From: an uncultured Roseburia sp.
Lineage (GTDB): Bacteria > Bacillota > Clostridia > Lachnospirales > Lachnospiraceae
Direction: 5' to 3'
DNA: 62,076 bases
Assembly (NCBI GenBank): GCA_947383215.1
Contig: CANDCP010000015.1
Span: 1-62,076, forward strand
The notes beneath the pieces were generated by a model. That model saw only the letters and a list, made by a program, of their open reading frames with translations, ran no database searches and was not told the DNA's origin. Each line of letters starts with the position of its first letter. Position 1 is the first letter of the stretch. The translations under genes were made by a program, and so were the position numbers. Below are positions 54,836-62,076 of the stretch, in pieces.

Positions 54836-55624
54836 ATGAAAATAGAGAAGGTAAATGATAACCAGATTCGTTGTACGTTAACACGCGAAGACTTAGATAA
54901 TAGACAATTAAAGCTCAGCGAGCTTGCTTATGGTACGGAAAAAGCCAAATCTCTTTTTCGAGAAATGATGCAGCAGGCATCCTACGAATTCGGATTCGAG
55001 GCAGAGGATATCCCGCTTATGATTGAAGCGATCCCGCTCTCCTCCGATACGATTTTGCTGATCATTACAAAGGTAGAGTATCCGGAAGAACTGGATACGC
55101 GCTTTTCAAAGTTCTCCGAACCATCCGAAGATTACGACGATCATCACGCGAACAACACGGAGATGATTTCCGAAGGCGCAGACGATATTTTGGATCTGTT
55201 TGGAAAGATTCAAAAATCGCAAACCTCCAAGAATACGGAAAAAAATTTTGTCCCTCTGAATGAGACAATCTCAAAAAATGCCAGAAAAAAACTTGCCGCC
55301 GCCAAAGAGGCTCCCGAGAACGTTCCTCTTGAGCTTACGAAACTGTTCGTCTTCCACGACCTCGATACAATCGGACGGCTCTCGTCTATTCTGGCAGGTT
55401 TTTATAACGATCACAACACTTTGTACAAAAAGCCGTCGTCTAACCGATACTGTCTGATTGTCCGCAAGGGGCATCACACACCGGAGGCCTTCAACAAAGT
55501 TTGCAATATTTTATCCGAATATTCACATCAGGAGAAATATCTGCCTACAACGGAAGCCTTTATGGCGGAGCACTATGATACGATCATACCGGAATGTGCG
55601 CTCCAAACGCTCTCAAATATCTAA
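54836..55624 (+). CDS. mecA: MecA-family adaptor protein for ClpC proteolysis
   Basis: 262 residues. N-terminal substrate-binding domain (MKIEKVNDNQIRCTLTREDL, YGTEKAKSLFREMMQQA, FEAEDIPLMIEAIPLSSDTILLIITKV), acidic linker (EDYDDHHANNTEMISEGADD) and C-terminal ClpC-binding domain (LFVFHDLDTIGRLSSILAGFY, YCLIVRKGHHTPEAFNKVCNIL, AFMAEHYDTIIPECALQTL). MecA delivers regulators to ClpCP and, in Bacillus, represses competence. ATG 54836 follows GTAAGGAAGTGATTAT. Divergent from the kinase module, followed by a terminator. Confidence 0.93.
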   Translation: MKIEKVNDNQIRCTLTREDLDNRQLKLSELAYGTEKAKSLFREMMQQASYEFGFEAEDIPLMIEAIPLSSDTILLIITKVEYPEELDTRFSKFSEPSEDYDDHHANNTEMISEGADDILDLFGKIQKSQTSKNTEKNFVPLNETISKNARKKLAAAKEAPENVPLELTKLFVFHDLDTIGRLSSILAGFYNDHNTLYKKPSSNRYCLIVRKGHHTPEAFNKVCNILSEYSHQEKYLPTTEAFMAEHYDTIIPECALQTLSNI

Positions 55625-55630
55625 AGCAAT

Positions 55631-55660
55631 ACCGCCGGCAATTTTGCAATTGCCGGCGGT
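55631..55660 (+). terminator. Terminator of mecA
   Basis: ACCGCCGGCAATT / AATTGCCGGCGGT, 13-bp perfect stem, 4-base loop, then TTCTAATTT. It may also serve the convergent GH5 gene. Confidence 0.88.
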
Positions 55661-55689
55661 TCTAATTTACCTGTTTTCTGGCCGCAGCC

Positions 55690-58332
55690 TTATTTCTTGA
55701 TTTTCGCTCTTTTGTTTATACCTTTCTTAACCAGCATCTTTTTATATTTTTTCCAAACTTTTTTCGGCGTCTTCACAACCGCCTTCTTATGCGTCTTGCC
55801 AAACGCTTTTGCCCCGATGCCCGTCGTCTTTAATTTCGACGTTTGAATGGTAATCTTCTTCAATTTTTTGCAGCCGTAAAATGCTTTTCCTCCGATTTTT
55901 ACAACGTTTTTACCGATCGTCGCCTTCTCCAGCTTTGTGCAGCCCAAAAATGCGTTCGCCCCGATACTCTTCACATTTTCCCCGATCACAAGCGTTTTCA
56001 GATTTTTATTGTTTTTAAACGCATTCTTGGCAATCTGCTCTACCCGATACGTAATTCCGTCGATCGTTACCGTTTTCGCAATTGTCGCCGTTTTCGCCTT
56101 CTTGTTTACAGGCGCCACATATTCAACCGCGTTATCCGCAATGACTTTGTATTCCGCCTTTGCGTCCTTTATAATATCTCCCTTCTGCGGATTCTTCTTC
56201 TCAGGCGTTGTCCCCTTTCCCGTAGCCGGAATAACCTCTGTTTTACTTTCTCCGCACATAATGCACAGGTATGTCTTTACACCGTTTGCAGTCTCAGTCG
56301 GCGCTGTCGTCACCTTTCCCAAATCCCAGCAGTGCTCCAGCTTGTGACGATAATAGTTCACGAGATATCTGCCGGTATTGGTCAGATCCTCTTCCAGCCA
56401 GCCGCCCTCTGTCTTATTACAGGTGGAAACAAAGTACGCAGCCGACTCCGTGCTGTTGCTCGTCGCCCAGCAAGCATAGCTGACATTGTTCTCATCGCAG
56501 ATTCCAAGCCATTTATCTGCATTTTCGGTGTCGTATCTTCCGTCTCCCGAAGCCGTACAGATTCCGTACTCCGTAACAAACGCCGGGACTCCCGCTTCCA
56601 GCGCGTCTAACAACTTCTTTTGCGCGCTTTCGTAATGTGAAGCCGCGTAAAAATGGCAGGAATACATAACATTCGTAAAACCATCCTCAGACAACGGTTT
56701 CTCCGCCACCTTATCAATATCGGAAGAATACTGATTCGTACCGCACAAAACAATCGCGTCGCTTCCGCCGTCGCGGATCAGCGAAGTAATCTCCTTACAG
56801 TAAGTATAAAGATCATTTTCCGAACCGTCGTACCACTCCGTGCCAGTCGGCTCATTACAAATTTCAAACAGAACGTTATCGTAATCCCCATACATTTCTA
56901 CATACTTTGTAAAAAACGCTTTGGCCGCTTCCAAATCCTCATTCGGATTGTAGTTTAAGACATGCCAGTCAATAATTACATACATTCCAAGCTCTGTCGC
57001 CGCCTTTACGCCTTTTTGAATCAACGCATCATCCCTTGCCGCCTCAGCGCTTCCGGTTGTATAACCGCCCTCCCTCGCATACACGGCAATACGGACAAGA
57101 TTCATTCCCCACTCATCGCGCAGGCTATGGTATGCGTCTTTGTTAATATACCCCGGAAACCATGCGAGCCCATGGGAACTTGCTCCCCGCAGCTGATATG
57201 GCTTACCGTTTTTATCCACAATTGTCGGCGCAGAATAACCGGAAACCGGAGCAACCGACAGCTTCCCGTGCTGCCCTACCGGCGTATCGGAAAACGGAAT
57301 CTCTTTTGTTTTTCCGGTCAGAGGATAATTCAGCGCTATTTTCTCTGCGTCGGACGCGGATTCTCCCTCCCCCGTCACCTTCGCATAATTGATGGTATAT
57401 GTAATACTGCTTCCAAGGTCGCAGCCGACAAACCTAAGCCCGAACTCTCCGAGGAATTTATACCCGGATAAATCCAGCTTCAGCTCTATTGTCTGCGGCG
57501 TTTCTGAAAGCGCGACCTGCTCCTGCTTCCAATTTCCGTACTGATCGTCCATCGCATAAATAAGCGCCACCGGCCCGTCTTCATCCGAGGCCTCTTTCGC
57601 CGAGTATGATGTTACCGTAACCCCCACGCAAAGCTCCAATGACCGGAAGCCCTCAAGCCCGAATTTCAATTTATGCGGTATATCAAAACGCTCATTCCAG
57701 ATAATATCGTCTCCGTACGGATTGGCTTCCATCGTTCCGGTTCTCTGTGTCTGCGGGTCTACCAGAGTCGCAATGGCGTCTCCATCCTCCTCCGCGGCGT
57801 TCTTTCTGGAAATTCTGGCGTAATTGATCGTATATGCGACCTCAGTCCCCACATCGCAGCCGACAATCCTGACCCCCAAAAGATCGAGCCTCTCATAATT
57901 TCTAAGATCCAGCTGCAGGCTGCAGGAGTCGCCGGCCTCTGACAAATTAAAATGCGCCTGCTTCCAACTGCTCTGGTCCTCAAAATTCATCGCATAGATA
58001 ACGACCTGAGGCGTCGCGCCCCCCGTGCTCACAAAAGAATCCACGGTCACGCCAACTTCCAGAGCCACAAAACCTCCCTTGGCTAACTCCTGATTTACCG
58101 CGTCCTTATCGCCGATCTCATTGTTGACAAACGGGAAATCTACGATATAATCGTCGGCGTCCGGATTTTTAATCACCGTTCCTTTTTGAACCGAATTATC
58201 TTCCAGTAAACGAATCGCCGCGCTCTCCTCCGCGTCCGCCAAAACCGGTGCGGCAGTTACAAATACGGCAAACGCCAAAAACAGCGCGCCTGCGCGTCTG
58301 CAAAGCCTCCGCCTCAAACCTTTCTCCTTCAT
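55690..58332 (-). CDS. Secreted GH5 beta-glucanase with duplicated N-terminal modules and C-terminal LRRs
   Basis: 880 residues. Signal peptide 1-34; two homologous beta-sandwich modules about 45-165 and 195-325 (both with VGVTV, KQ, LDLxxYxxL, GVRIVGCDxG or similar, YTINYA); GH5 barrel about 370-680 with acid/base E494 in EICNEPTGTEW and nucleophile E588 in FVTEYGI, HGLAWF and DWHVLNYNP as in GH5_2 endoglucanases; a small HCWDLGK...CIMCGESKTEVIPATG module; LRR_5 repeats (AFKNNKNLKTLVIG, AFLGCTKLEKATIG, AFYGCKKLKKITI); very basic C-terminus. Likely a cell-wall-held cellulase or mixed-linkage glucanase. ATG 58332 follows AAGGAGGAAGGTTCA. Divergent from an AraC gene. Confidence 0.9.
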   Translation of the reverse strand: MKEKGLRRRLCRRAGALFLAFAVFVTAAPVLADAEESAAIRLLEDNSVQKGTVIKNPDADDYIVDFPFVNNEIGDKDAVNQELAKGGFVALEVGVTVDSFVSTGGATPQVVIYAMNFEDQSSWKQAHFNLSEAGDSCSLQLDLRNYERLDLLGVRIVGCDVGTEVAYTINYARISRKNAAEEDGDAIATLVDPQTQRTGTMEANPYGDDIIWNERFDIPHKLKFGLEGFRSLELCVGVTVTSYSAKEASDEDGPVALIYAMDDQYGNWKQEQVALSETPQTIELKLDLSGYKFLGEFGLRFVGCDLGSSITYTINYAKVTGEGESASDAEKIALNYPLTGKTKEIPFSDTPVGQHGKLSVAPVSGYSAPTIVDKNGKPYQLRGASSHGLAWFPGYINKDAYHSLRDEWGMNLVRIAVYAREGGYTTGSAEAARDDALIQKGVKAATELGMYVIIDWHVLNYNPNEDLEAAKAFFTKYVEMYGDYDNVLFEICNEPTGTEWYDGSENDLYTYCKEITSLIRDGGSDAIVLCGTNQYSSDIDKVAEKPLSEDGFTNVMYSCHFYAASHYESAQKKLLDALEAGVPAFVTEYGICTASGDGRYDTENADKWLGICDENNVSYACWATSNSTESAAYFVSTCNKTEGGWLEEDLTNTGRYLVNYYRHKLEHCWDLGKVTTAPTETANGVKTYLCIMCGESKTEVIPATGKGTTPEKKNPQKGDIIKDAKAEYKVIADNAVEYVAPVNKKAKTATIAKTVTIDGITYRVEQIAKNAFKNNKNLKTLVIGENVKSIGANAFLGCTKLEKATIGKNVVKIGGKAFYGCKKLKKITIQTSKLKTTGIGAKAFGKTHKKAVVKTPKKVWKKYKKMLVKKGINKRAKIKK

Positions 58333-58389
58333 TGAACCTTCCTCCTTTATTTTTTATGGTCTTATTATATTTCCATTATGCTCCAATAG

Positions 58390-58417
58390 ATATCAAAATA
58401 CTATCTTAAATATCAAA
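58390..58417. promoter_or_regulatory. Direct repeats ATATCAAA, 20 bp apart, upstream of the GH5 gene
   Basis: ATATCAAA at 58390-58397 and 58410-58417. Two turns apart on one face of the helix, upstream of the GH5 gene and 80 bases from the AraC gene start. This is the arrangement AraC-family activators recognise. Confidence 0.45.
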
Positions 58418-58446
58418 TTCATATGCCATTTGAGGGGAAACTGACA

Positions 58447-58475
58447 TTGTCATCGGCCAATATTCATGCTATTAT
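58447..58475 (+). promoter_or_regulatory. Promoter of the AraC gene beside the GH5 gene
   Basis: TTGTCA (58447-58452), 17-base spacer, TATTAT (58470-58475). Its position supports the ATG at 58501 over the upstream ATG at 58423. Confidence 0.65.
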
Positions 58476-58500
58476 GAAAAAAAGTCTAAGGGGTGACAAA

Positions 58501-59259
58501 ATGGAGCTATCGAAAGAATGGTATAAAAGCGAGTTCATAAACCATGAATTGCTTCTCTCCCACATACCAATTGAAAGAGAGTTTAACGAGTACACAGCTA
58601 TCGCCGAGGGAAACCTTGACTATGTCAGACGACACCACAATAATGAATCCTTCATAAATCCCGAAGGAAAGGGAATTTTATCGGAAAACAAACTGCAAAA
58701 TATTCGTTATCACTTTGTCGTTGCAACCGCACTGATCACACGATACTGCGTGATGAACGGAATGGAGCTGGAAAAAGCATACAATCTGAGCGACTTTTAC
58801 ATACAGAAAATGGATAAATGCTCGTCAATTTCTGAAATTGCCACCCTGCACAATACAATGTGTTTTGACTATTGTAATAAAATGCATATTTTAAAAAAGA
58901 ACGAAAAGCTCTCCAAACCCGTCGTATTGTGTATGGATTATATATACAGCCATTTACACACACGGATTACCTTAAAGCAGCTTGCGGAATATGCCAACCT
59001 TTCAGAAAATTACCTCTCCAAAATCTTTTGCAAAGAAATCGGCATGCCCATAAGCAAATATATCGCGCTAAAAAAACTTGATCAGGCGAAAAACCTGTTG
59101 TCCTACTCGGATTATTCCATCGCCGATATTGCCAATTATTTATCTTTTTCCTCGCAAAGTCATTTTATCCAGGTATTTCAAAAATATATCGGCACAACTC
59201 CGCATAAATACCGCAACAAACACTTTCGCAATCACTGGGAAGATTTGTCGGAGAATTGA
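58501..59259 (+). CDS. AraC-family regulator, likely of the GH5 glucanase gene
   Basis: 252 residues from ATG 58501 (AAGGGGTGACAAA upstream). The N-terminal 140 residues are all-helical rather than cupin (EFNEYTAIAEGNLDYVRRHH, KLQNIRYHFVVATALITRYC), as in a subgroup of Lachnospiraceae AraC proteins that sense phosphotransfer or membrane partners; ligand unknown. The C-terminal HTH pair is standard (ITLKQLAEYANLSENYLSKIF, SIADIANYLSFSSQSHFIQVFQKYIGTTPHKYR). It faces the GH5 gene, and the repeats between them are its probable site. Confidence 0.88.
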   Translation: MELSKEWYKSEFINHELLLSHIPIEREFNEYTAIAEGNLDYVRRHHNNESFINPEGKGILSENKLQNIRYHFVVATALITRYCVMNGMELEKAYNLSDFYIQKMDKCSSISEIATLHNTMCFDYCNKMHILKKNEKLSKPVVLCMDYIYSHLHTRITLKQLAEYANLSENYLSKIFCKEIGMPISKYIALKKLDQAKNLLSYSDYSIADIANYLSFSSQSHFIQVFQKYIGTTPHKYRNKHFRNHWEDLSEN

Positions 59260-59343
59260 CGCCGGAACGGTATTTGCTATTTCAGGAAAGCCGTCGGCCC
59301 CCGTGCTTCACAGCGCCAAAGTCTTTCTTATAACCGAACAAAA

Positions 59344-59372
59344 ACAGGGATCCCGCCATGCGGAATCCCTGT
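59344..59372. terminator. Terminator of the DUF1858 gene
   Basis: ACAGGGAT-CCGC / GCGG-ATCCCTGT stem with one mismatch; five T follow on the minus strand. Lies between convergent AraC and DUF1858 genes. Confidence 0.75.
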
Positions 59373-59391
59373 GCCTTGCCCTCTATTCTTA

Positions 59392-59601
59392 CTATTTTGC
59401 CGACTGACTCAAAAAATCGTTAATCTGTGTCACTAACGCATCCGCATCTATTCCATGCACCATTGCGGCCTCCTCGATCGTCTCCATCTGGGACGACGGA
59501 CATCCGAGACAGTGCATGCCTATGTTTAAAAGAATCGGCGCAACATTTTCGTCAATCTGAAGCAGCTCTCCTATCATCGTTTCCTTTGTTACCTGTGCCA
59601 T
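59392..59601 (-). CDS. DUF1858 protein with CxxC redox motif
   Basis: 69 residues. ITKETMIGELLQIDENVAPIL-like start and NIGMHCLGCPSSQMETIEEAAMVHGID are the DUF1858 (hybrid-cluster-protein-associated redox disulfide) pattern; the CLGC pair could form a disulfide or bind metal. Start ATG 59601 follows AGAAGGAGGTACAAA. A monocistronic unit. Physiological role unknown; redox or Fe-S linked in other anaerobes. Confidence 0.88.
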   Translation of the reverse strand: MAQVTKETMIGELLQIDENVAPILLNIGMHCLGCPSSQMETIEEAAMVHGIDADALVTQINDFLSQSAK

Positions 59602-59669
59602 TTTTGTACCTCCTTCTATTTATCCTGCATATTATAATCCTATTTTCCCGATTATGCAATCGTTCTTTC

Positions 59670-61490
59670 TTACATTTGGGGCATCGTTTCACACTCTGTG
59701 ACGCCGCCAGTCTCCTGCGGCCGCTCCGTTAGGGCCGGCTGCTCCGCAGAGACCGCTTCTGTCTCATCTTCCCGCTGCGTGGAATCCGCTTCCTTTTCCT
59801 CCGCCACAATCGTGATTATCGTCGGCTTCGCCCAGAGATTTGACGCCGGATTTACGGCGCGATATTCGATCTTATATTCTCCCGCCATATCAAAAAGAAG
59901 CTGGCCTTCTATAATCTCCGCCTTACTCCCGGACGGTTTCTCTAACAGAACCGCAGACACCTTATCCATCTCAAGAATTGCGCCGGAAATCAGTTTCGCC
60001 GTCACTCCATAAAATACGTCATACGTTTCTCCCACAAAAGCCTGCAGCGACTTATCCTCCGCAATCAGGATCTGCGGCTCCTTTGTGTCCACTACCGAAA
60101 CCATCATGGATTTTACCGTAGACGCCGCCATATTGGACGGATTGCTGACGCTATACTGTATTTCATATGTCCCGGTTTTTGTAAATGTATATGCCTTCGC
60201 GGCCTTCGAGGAACCGTTTGGCAGTTTCAGCTGTACAAAAACGGATGACTGCGGCTCTCTGACGCTGACGGCAATTTTTTTCGTCAGATTTTTACCCGAT
60301 ACAAGCTTCGCGCTCAGATTCGCCATCAAATTTTGCGTACTATTATATTCCACCGTTTTCGCCGGCGATATACCGGTTAATTTTGGTTTCTTTGTATCTT
60401 TTACCGTAATCCGGACCGTCTTCTTTGTCACCTTTTGATTATTCGGATTCGTAACGGAATAATAAATTTTGTATGTGCCAAGCTTCGACAATTTCAATTT
60501 CTTCTTTTTAAACGTGCGCGCCTTCTTGCTTCCCGGATATACAACCTTTACTTTTATTTTCTTCGTCAGATTTTTCCCGTCCACGGTCCGCGCCCGAATA
60601 CCCGCGCGCAGCTTAAAGACGGAGGCATACTCCTTCGTCTGCCTCTTCTTTACTCCCGAGATAACGGCCTTTTTCATGTCGACAACCTCAAACGTAACGG
60701 AAGCCTCCGCCGTTCTGCCCAGAGCGTCCCTCACATAATAAACCAACGTATACTGTCCCAGACGCTTCGTATTCACCGCGCCCCTGTATGTGACCTGGCC
60801 GGAAATATCGTTGCCCAGAGAATCGGTTGCGCTTATCCCCGCGAGCGGAGAAAAGGTCGTCCCATAACGTATCCTTGTTGTCTTTGCCTGCGTATGTATA
60901 GAAGGAAAGGTTGATGCATAGGGATTTCTCGGATCGGGATCGGTCGGATCCCATCCCATGATTTTCTTTGCGTCCACCTTGATCGCCGCCGGCTTGCCTA
61001 ACGGATCATTGGCCGCGCTCCCATTTATAATGACAACCTTTGTGCGCAGCGGACAATTATCGTAAATCCACTTCGCATCCGCCACCGTAAGCCGAACGCA
61101 CCCGTGACTCGCCATCGTTCCCAGACGGTTGAACGCAGAGTACGACTGTGTCTGCGGATCCCCGTATTGGAGATAATACACCGAATGAAATAAAATATCT
61201 CCGGTGATCCTGGTACAATACTGCCCGTAACATTCAAAATATAAGGTATGCCAGCGCAGCCTCTCGCTTGTATAATATGTACCAATCGGCGTTGCCGGTC
61301 CCGTCGAACACAAAAACGCATGAATCGGCTTTCCGCTGTTATCAAATACCGTAACCACATTCGTTCCCTTGTTAATCTGCAAGTAATAATTTCCTGCCGC
61401 ATACACAGAATTTCTATTTCCGGGAACCGTCAAAAATATGAAAAGAAATACTCCCAATGCAAGCAGCAGCCTCATTCCTTTTGTCTTCAT
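59670..61490 (-). CDS. L,D-transpeptidase (YkuD) with Ig-like repeats
   Basis: 606 residues. Signal peptide 1-31. YkuD catalytic domain about 33-155: YLQINKGTNVVTVF, GPATPIGTYYT, ILFHSVYY, and SHGCVRLT with nucleophile C131. Then four immunoglobulin-like (DUF5011/bacterial Ig) domains, each with a GTYKIYYSVTNP or GTYEIQYSVSNP-like motif, and a short acidic tail (TQREDETEAVSAEQ). Makes 3-3 peptidoglycan crosslinks or attaches proteins to the wall; the Ig repeats are probably wall or surface spacers. ATG 61490. Confidence 0.92.
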   Translation of the reverse strand: MKTKGMRLLLALGVFLFIFLTVPGNRNSVYAAGNYYLQINKGTNVVTVFDNSGKPIHAFLCSTGPATPIGTYYTSERLRWHTLYFECYGQYCTRITGDILFHSVYYLQYGDPQTQSYSAFNRLGTMASHGCVRLTVADAKWIYDNCPLRTKVVIINGSAANDPLGKPAAIKVDAKKIMGWDPTDPDPRNPYASTFPSIHTQAKTTRIRYGTTFSPLAGISATDSLGNDISGQVTYRGAVNTKRLGQYTLVYYVRDALGRTAEASVTFEVVDMKKAVISGVKKRQTKEYASVFKLRAGIRARTVDGKNLTKKIKVKVVYPGSKKARTFKKKKLKLSKLGTYKIYYSVTNPNNQKVTKKTVRITVKDTKKPKLTGISPAKTVEYNSTQNLMANLSAKLVSGKNLTKKIAVSVREPQSSVFVQLKLPNGSSKAAKAYTFTKTGTYEIQYSVSNPSNMAASTVKSMMVSVVDTKEPQILIAEDKSLQAFVGETYDVFYGVTAKLISGAILEMDKVSAVLLEKPSGSKAEIIEGQLLFDMAGEYKIEYRAVNPASNLWAKPTIITIVAEEKEADSTQREDETEAVSAEQPALTERPQETGGVTECETMPQM

Positions 61491-61591
61491 TCATTCTCCT
61501 TTTGTCTCTCAAATATGTTTAAAATATGAATAAGCCCACCCTCTAAATTATGTTCCAATTTCTTATTTATGAGTCTAATACGATATCGGTA

Positions 61592-61607
61592 ATAAATCAA
61601 GATTTAT
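61592..61607. promoter_or_regulatory. Small dyad ATAAATC-AA-GATTTAT before the ferredoxin promoter
   Basis: Perfect 7-bp arms one base upstream of the -35 hexamer; a possible activator or redox-regulator site. Confidence 0.35.
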
Positions 61608-61608
61608 C

Positions 61609-61637
61609 TTGTAATCTATGTATATTTGTATTAAAAT
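61609..61637 (+). promoter_or_regulatory. Promoter of the ferredoxin gene
   Basis: TTGTAA (61609-61614), 17-base spacer, TAAAAT (61632-61637). Confidence 0.6.
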
Positions 61638-61688
61638 GTTTTTAAGCTAATTAAAAGCTGTCGAATGATCATAAAGGAGGAAGATACA

Positions 61689-61859
61689 ATGGCATATGTA
61701 ATTACAGATTCATGCGTAAGCTGTGGAACATGTGAGGGAGAGTGCCCGGTAGGCGCTATTTCTGCCGGCGACGGAAAATATGAAATTGATCCTGGTACAT
61801 GTATAGACTGCGGAACTTGCGCTGGCGCCTGTCCGACAGGAGCTATTGAGCAGGGCTAA
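61689..61859 (+). CDS. 2[4Fe-4S] clostridial-type ferredoxin
   Basis: 56 residues from ATG 61689 (AAAGGAGGAAGATACA upstream), the usual size. Both clusters have complete cysteine sets: C9, C12, C15 with C19 in CVSCGTCEGECP, and C38, C41, C44 with C48 in CIDCGTCAGACP. A low-potential electron carrier for pyruvate:ferredoxin oxidoreductase, hydrogenases or Rnf. Monocistronic with its own promoter and terminator. Confidence 0.97.
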   Translation: MAYVITDSCVSCGTCEGECPVGAISAGDGKYEIDPGTCIDCGTCAGACPTGAIEQG

Positions 61860-61867
61860 TATTTCTG

Positions 61868-61920
61868 CAAAAGAGGCTGTCGCTTACCGACTGAAAATCG
61901 GGGGCGGCAGCCTTCTTTTA
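61868..61920 (+). terminator. Terminator of the ferredoxin gene
   Basis: AAGAGGCTGTCGC ... GCGGCAGCCTTCTTTT, a long stem with an internal loop and a T-rich end. Confidence 0.8.
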
Positions 61921-61975
61921 TGCATAACTCACAAATAAATTTGGTTTTACTTGTAAAAATTGGCAACTTACGCTA

Positions 61976-62004
61976 TTGACGATGGCGGAAATCTTGCTTA
62001 TAAT
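61976..62004 (+). promoter_or_regulatory. Strong promoter driving the riboswitch transcript
   Basis: TTGACG (61976-61981), 17-base spacer, TATAAT (61999-62004). Transcription would start near 62011. Confidence 0.8.
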
Positions 62005-62032
62005 ACAGTCATGTTTATAAGCATAAAACAAT

Positions 62033-62076
62033 TTAATATCTATGAGCAAAGCAGGTGAAAACCTGTGACGCAAAGC
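62033..62076 (+). promoter_or_regulatory. c-di-GMP-I (GEMM) riboswitch, cut by the window edge
   Basis: TATGAGCAAAGCAGGT-GAAA-ACCTGTGACGCAAAGC matches the conserved 5' half of the class I cyclic-di-GMP aptamer: GCAAAGC, a short hairpin with GAAA tetraloop and GACGCAAAGC. The P3 arm and the regulated gene lie beyond the window. It senses c-di-GMP and usually controls motility, adhesion or cell-surface genes. Confidence 0.85.

Noticed and set aside
58423-58500. Longer start of the AraC protein at 58423
   Set aside because: The predicted promoter (58447-58475) lies inside this extension and the ATG at 58501 has a good ribosome site.

Overview
The window looks like a chromosomal segment of an anaerobic, low-to-mid GC Firmicute of the Lachnospiraceae type (gut or plant-fibre habitat). 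The evidence is strong purine-rich Shine-Dalgarno sites, TTGACA/TATAAT-type promoters, an ABC sugar importer without its own ATPase, large multimodular secreted glycosidases with basic C-termini, a 2[4Fe-4S] clostridial ferredoxin, a MecA adaptor, and an F-type ATP synthase c subunit with a Na+-binding signature. No rRNA, tRNA, CRISPR, phage or IS element was seen. Most genes are on the minus strand.

Region 1 (1-450) is the N-terminal part of a secreted GH18 protein cut by the window edge.

Region 2 (about 623-27736) is a beta-mannan utilisation locus. One long minus-strand operon runs substrate-binding lipoprotein, two permeases, cellobiose/mannobiose 2-epimerase, mannosylglucose phosphorylase (GH130), mannooligosaccharide phosphorylase (GH130), SGNH esterase, chemoreceptor, mannose-6-phosphate isomerase. 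It is flanked by AraC and LacI regulators, a GH36 alpha-galactosidase, a giant secreted GH5-GH26 mannanase (split by an apparent frameshift just after the signal peptide), a Nudix hydrolase, a membrane protein and a phosphomanno/glucomutase. The logic is: mannanase cuts galacto(gluco)mannan outside; ABC importer takes up oligosaccharides; esterase and alpha-galactosidase strip decorations; epimerase plus two phosphorylases release mannose-1-phosphate; mutase and isomerase feed fructose-6-phosphate to glycolysis.

Region 3 (27989-39073) is mixed housekeeping and regulation: AraC, a CDF metal exporter with a 5' hairpin, an ECF sigma/anti-sigma-like/membrane-protein operon, a DUF362 ferredoxin-like protein, an amidohydrolase, an M19 dipeptidase, an AlbA_2/Schlafen-like regulator with repeated operators in its promoter, a TRIC-family channel and a D-2-hydroxyacid dehydrogenase.

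Region 4 (39151-48458) is the complete ATP synthase operon (atpZ-I-B-E-F-H-A-G-D-C) preceded by dCMP deaminase, a YwlE-like phosphatase lacking its catalytic cysteine, and Sua5.

Region 5 (48660-62076) holds galactose mutarotase, the CwlD-type amidase, a GH18 protein, an unusual three-gene module (Ser/Thr kinase fused to a Walker-A-degenerate ParA-like domain, a second such domain alone, and a small acidic protein), MecA, a GH5 endoglucanase-like protein with LRRs and its divergent AraC regulator, a DUF1858 protein, an L,D-transpeptidase and a ferredoxin. The right edge cuts a c-di-GMP-I (GEMM) riboswitch with a clear promoter.
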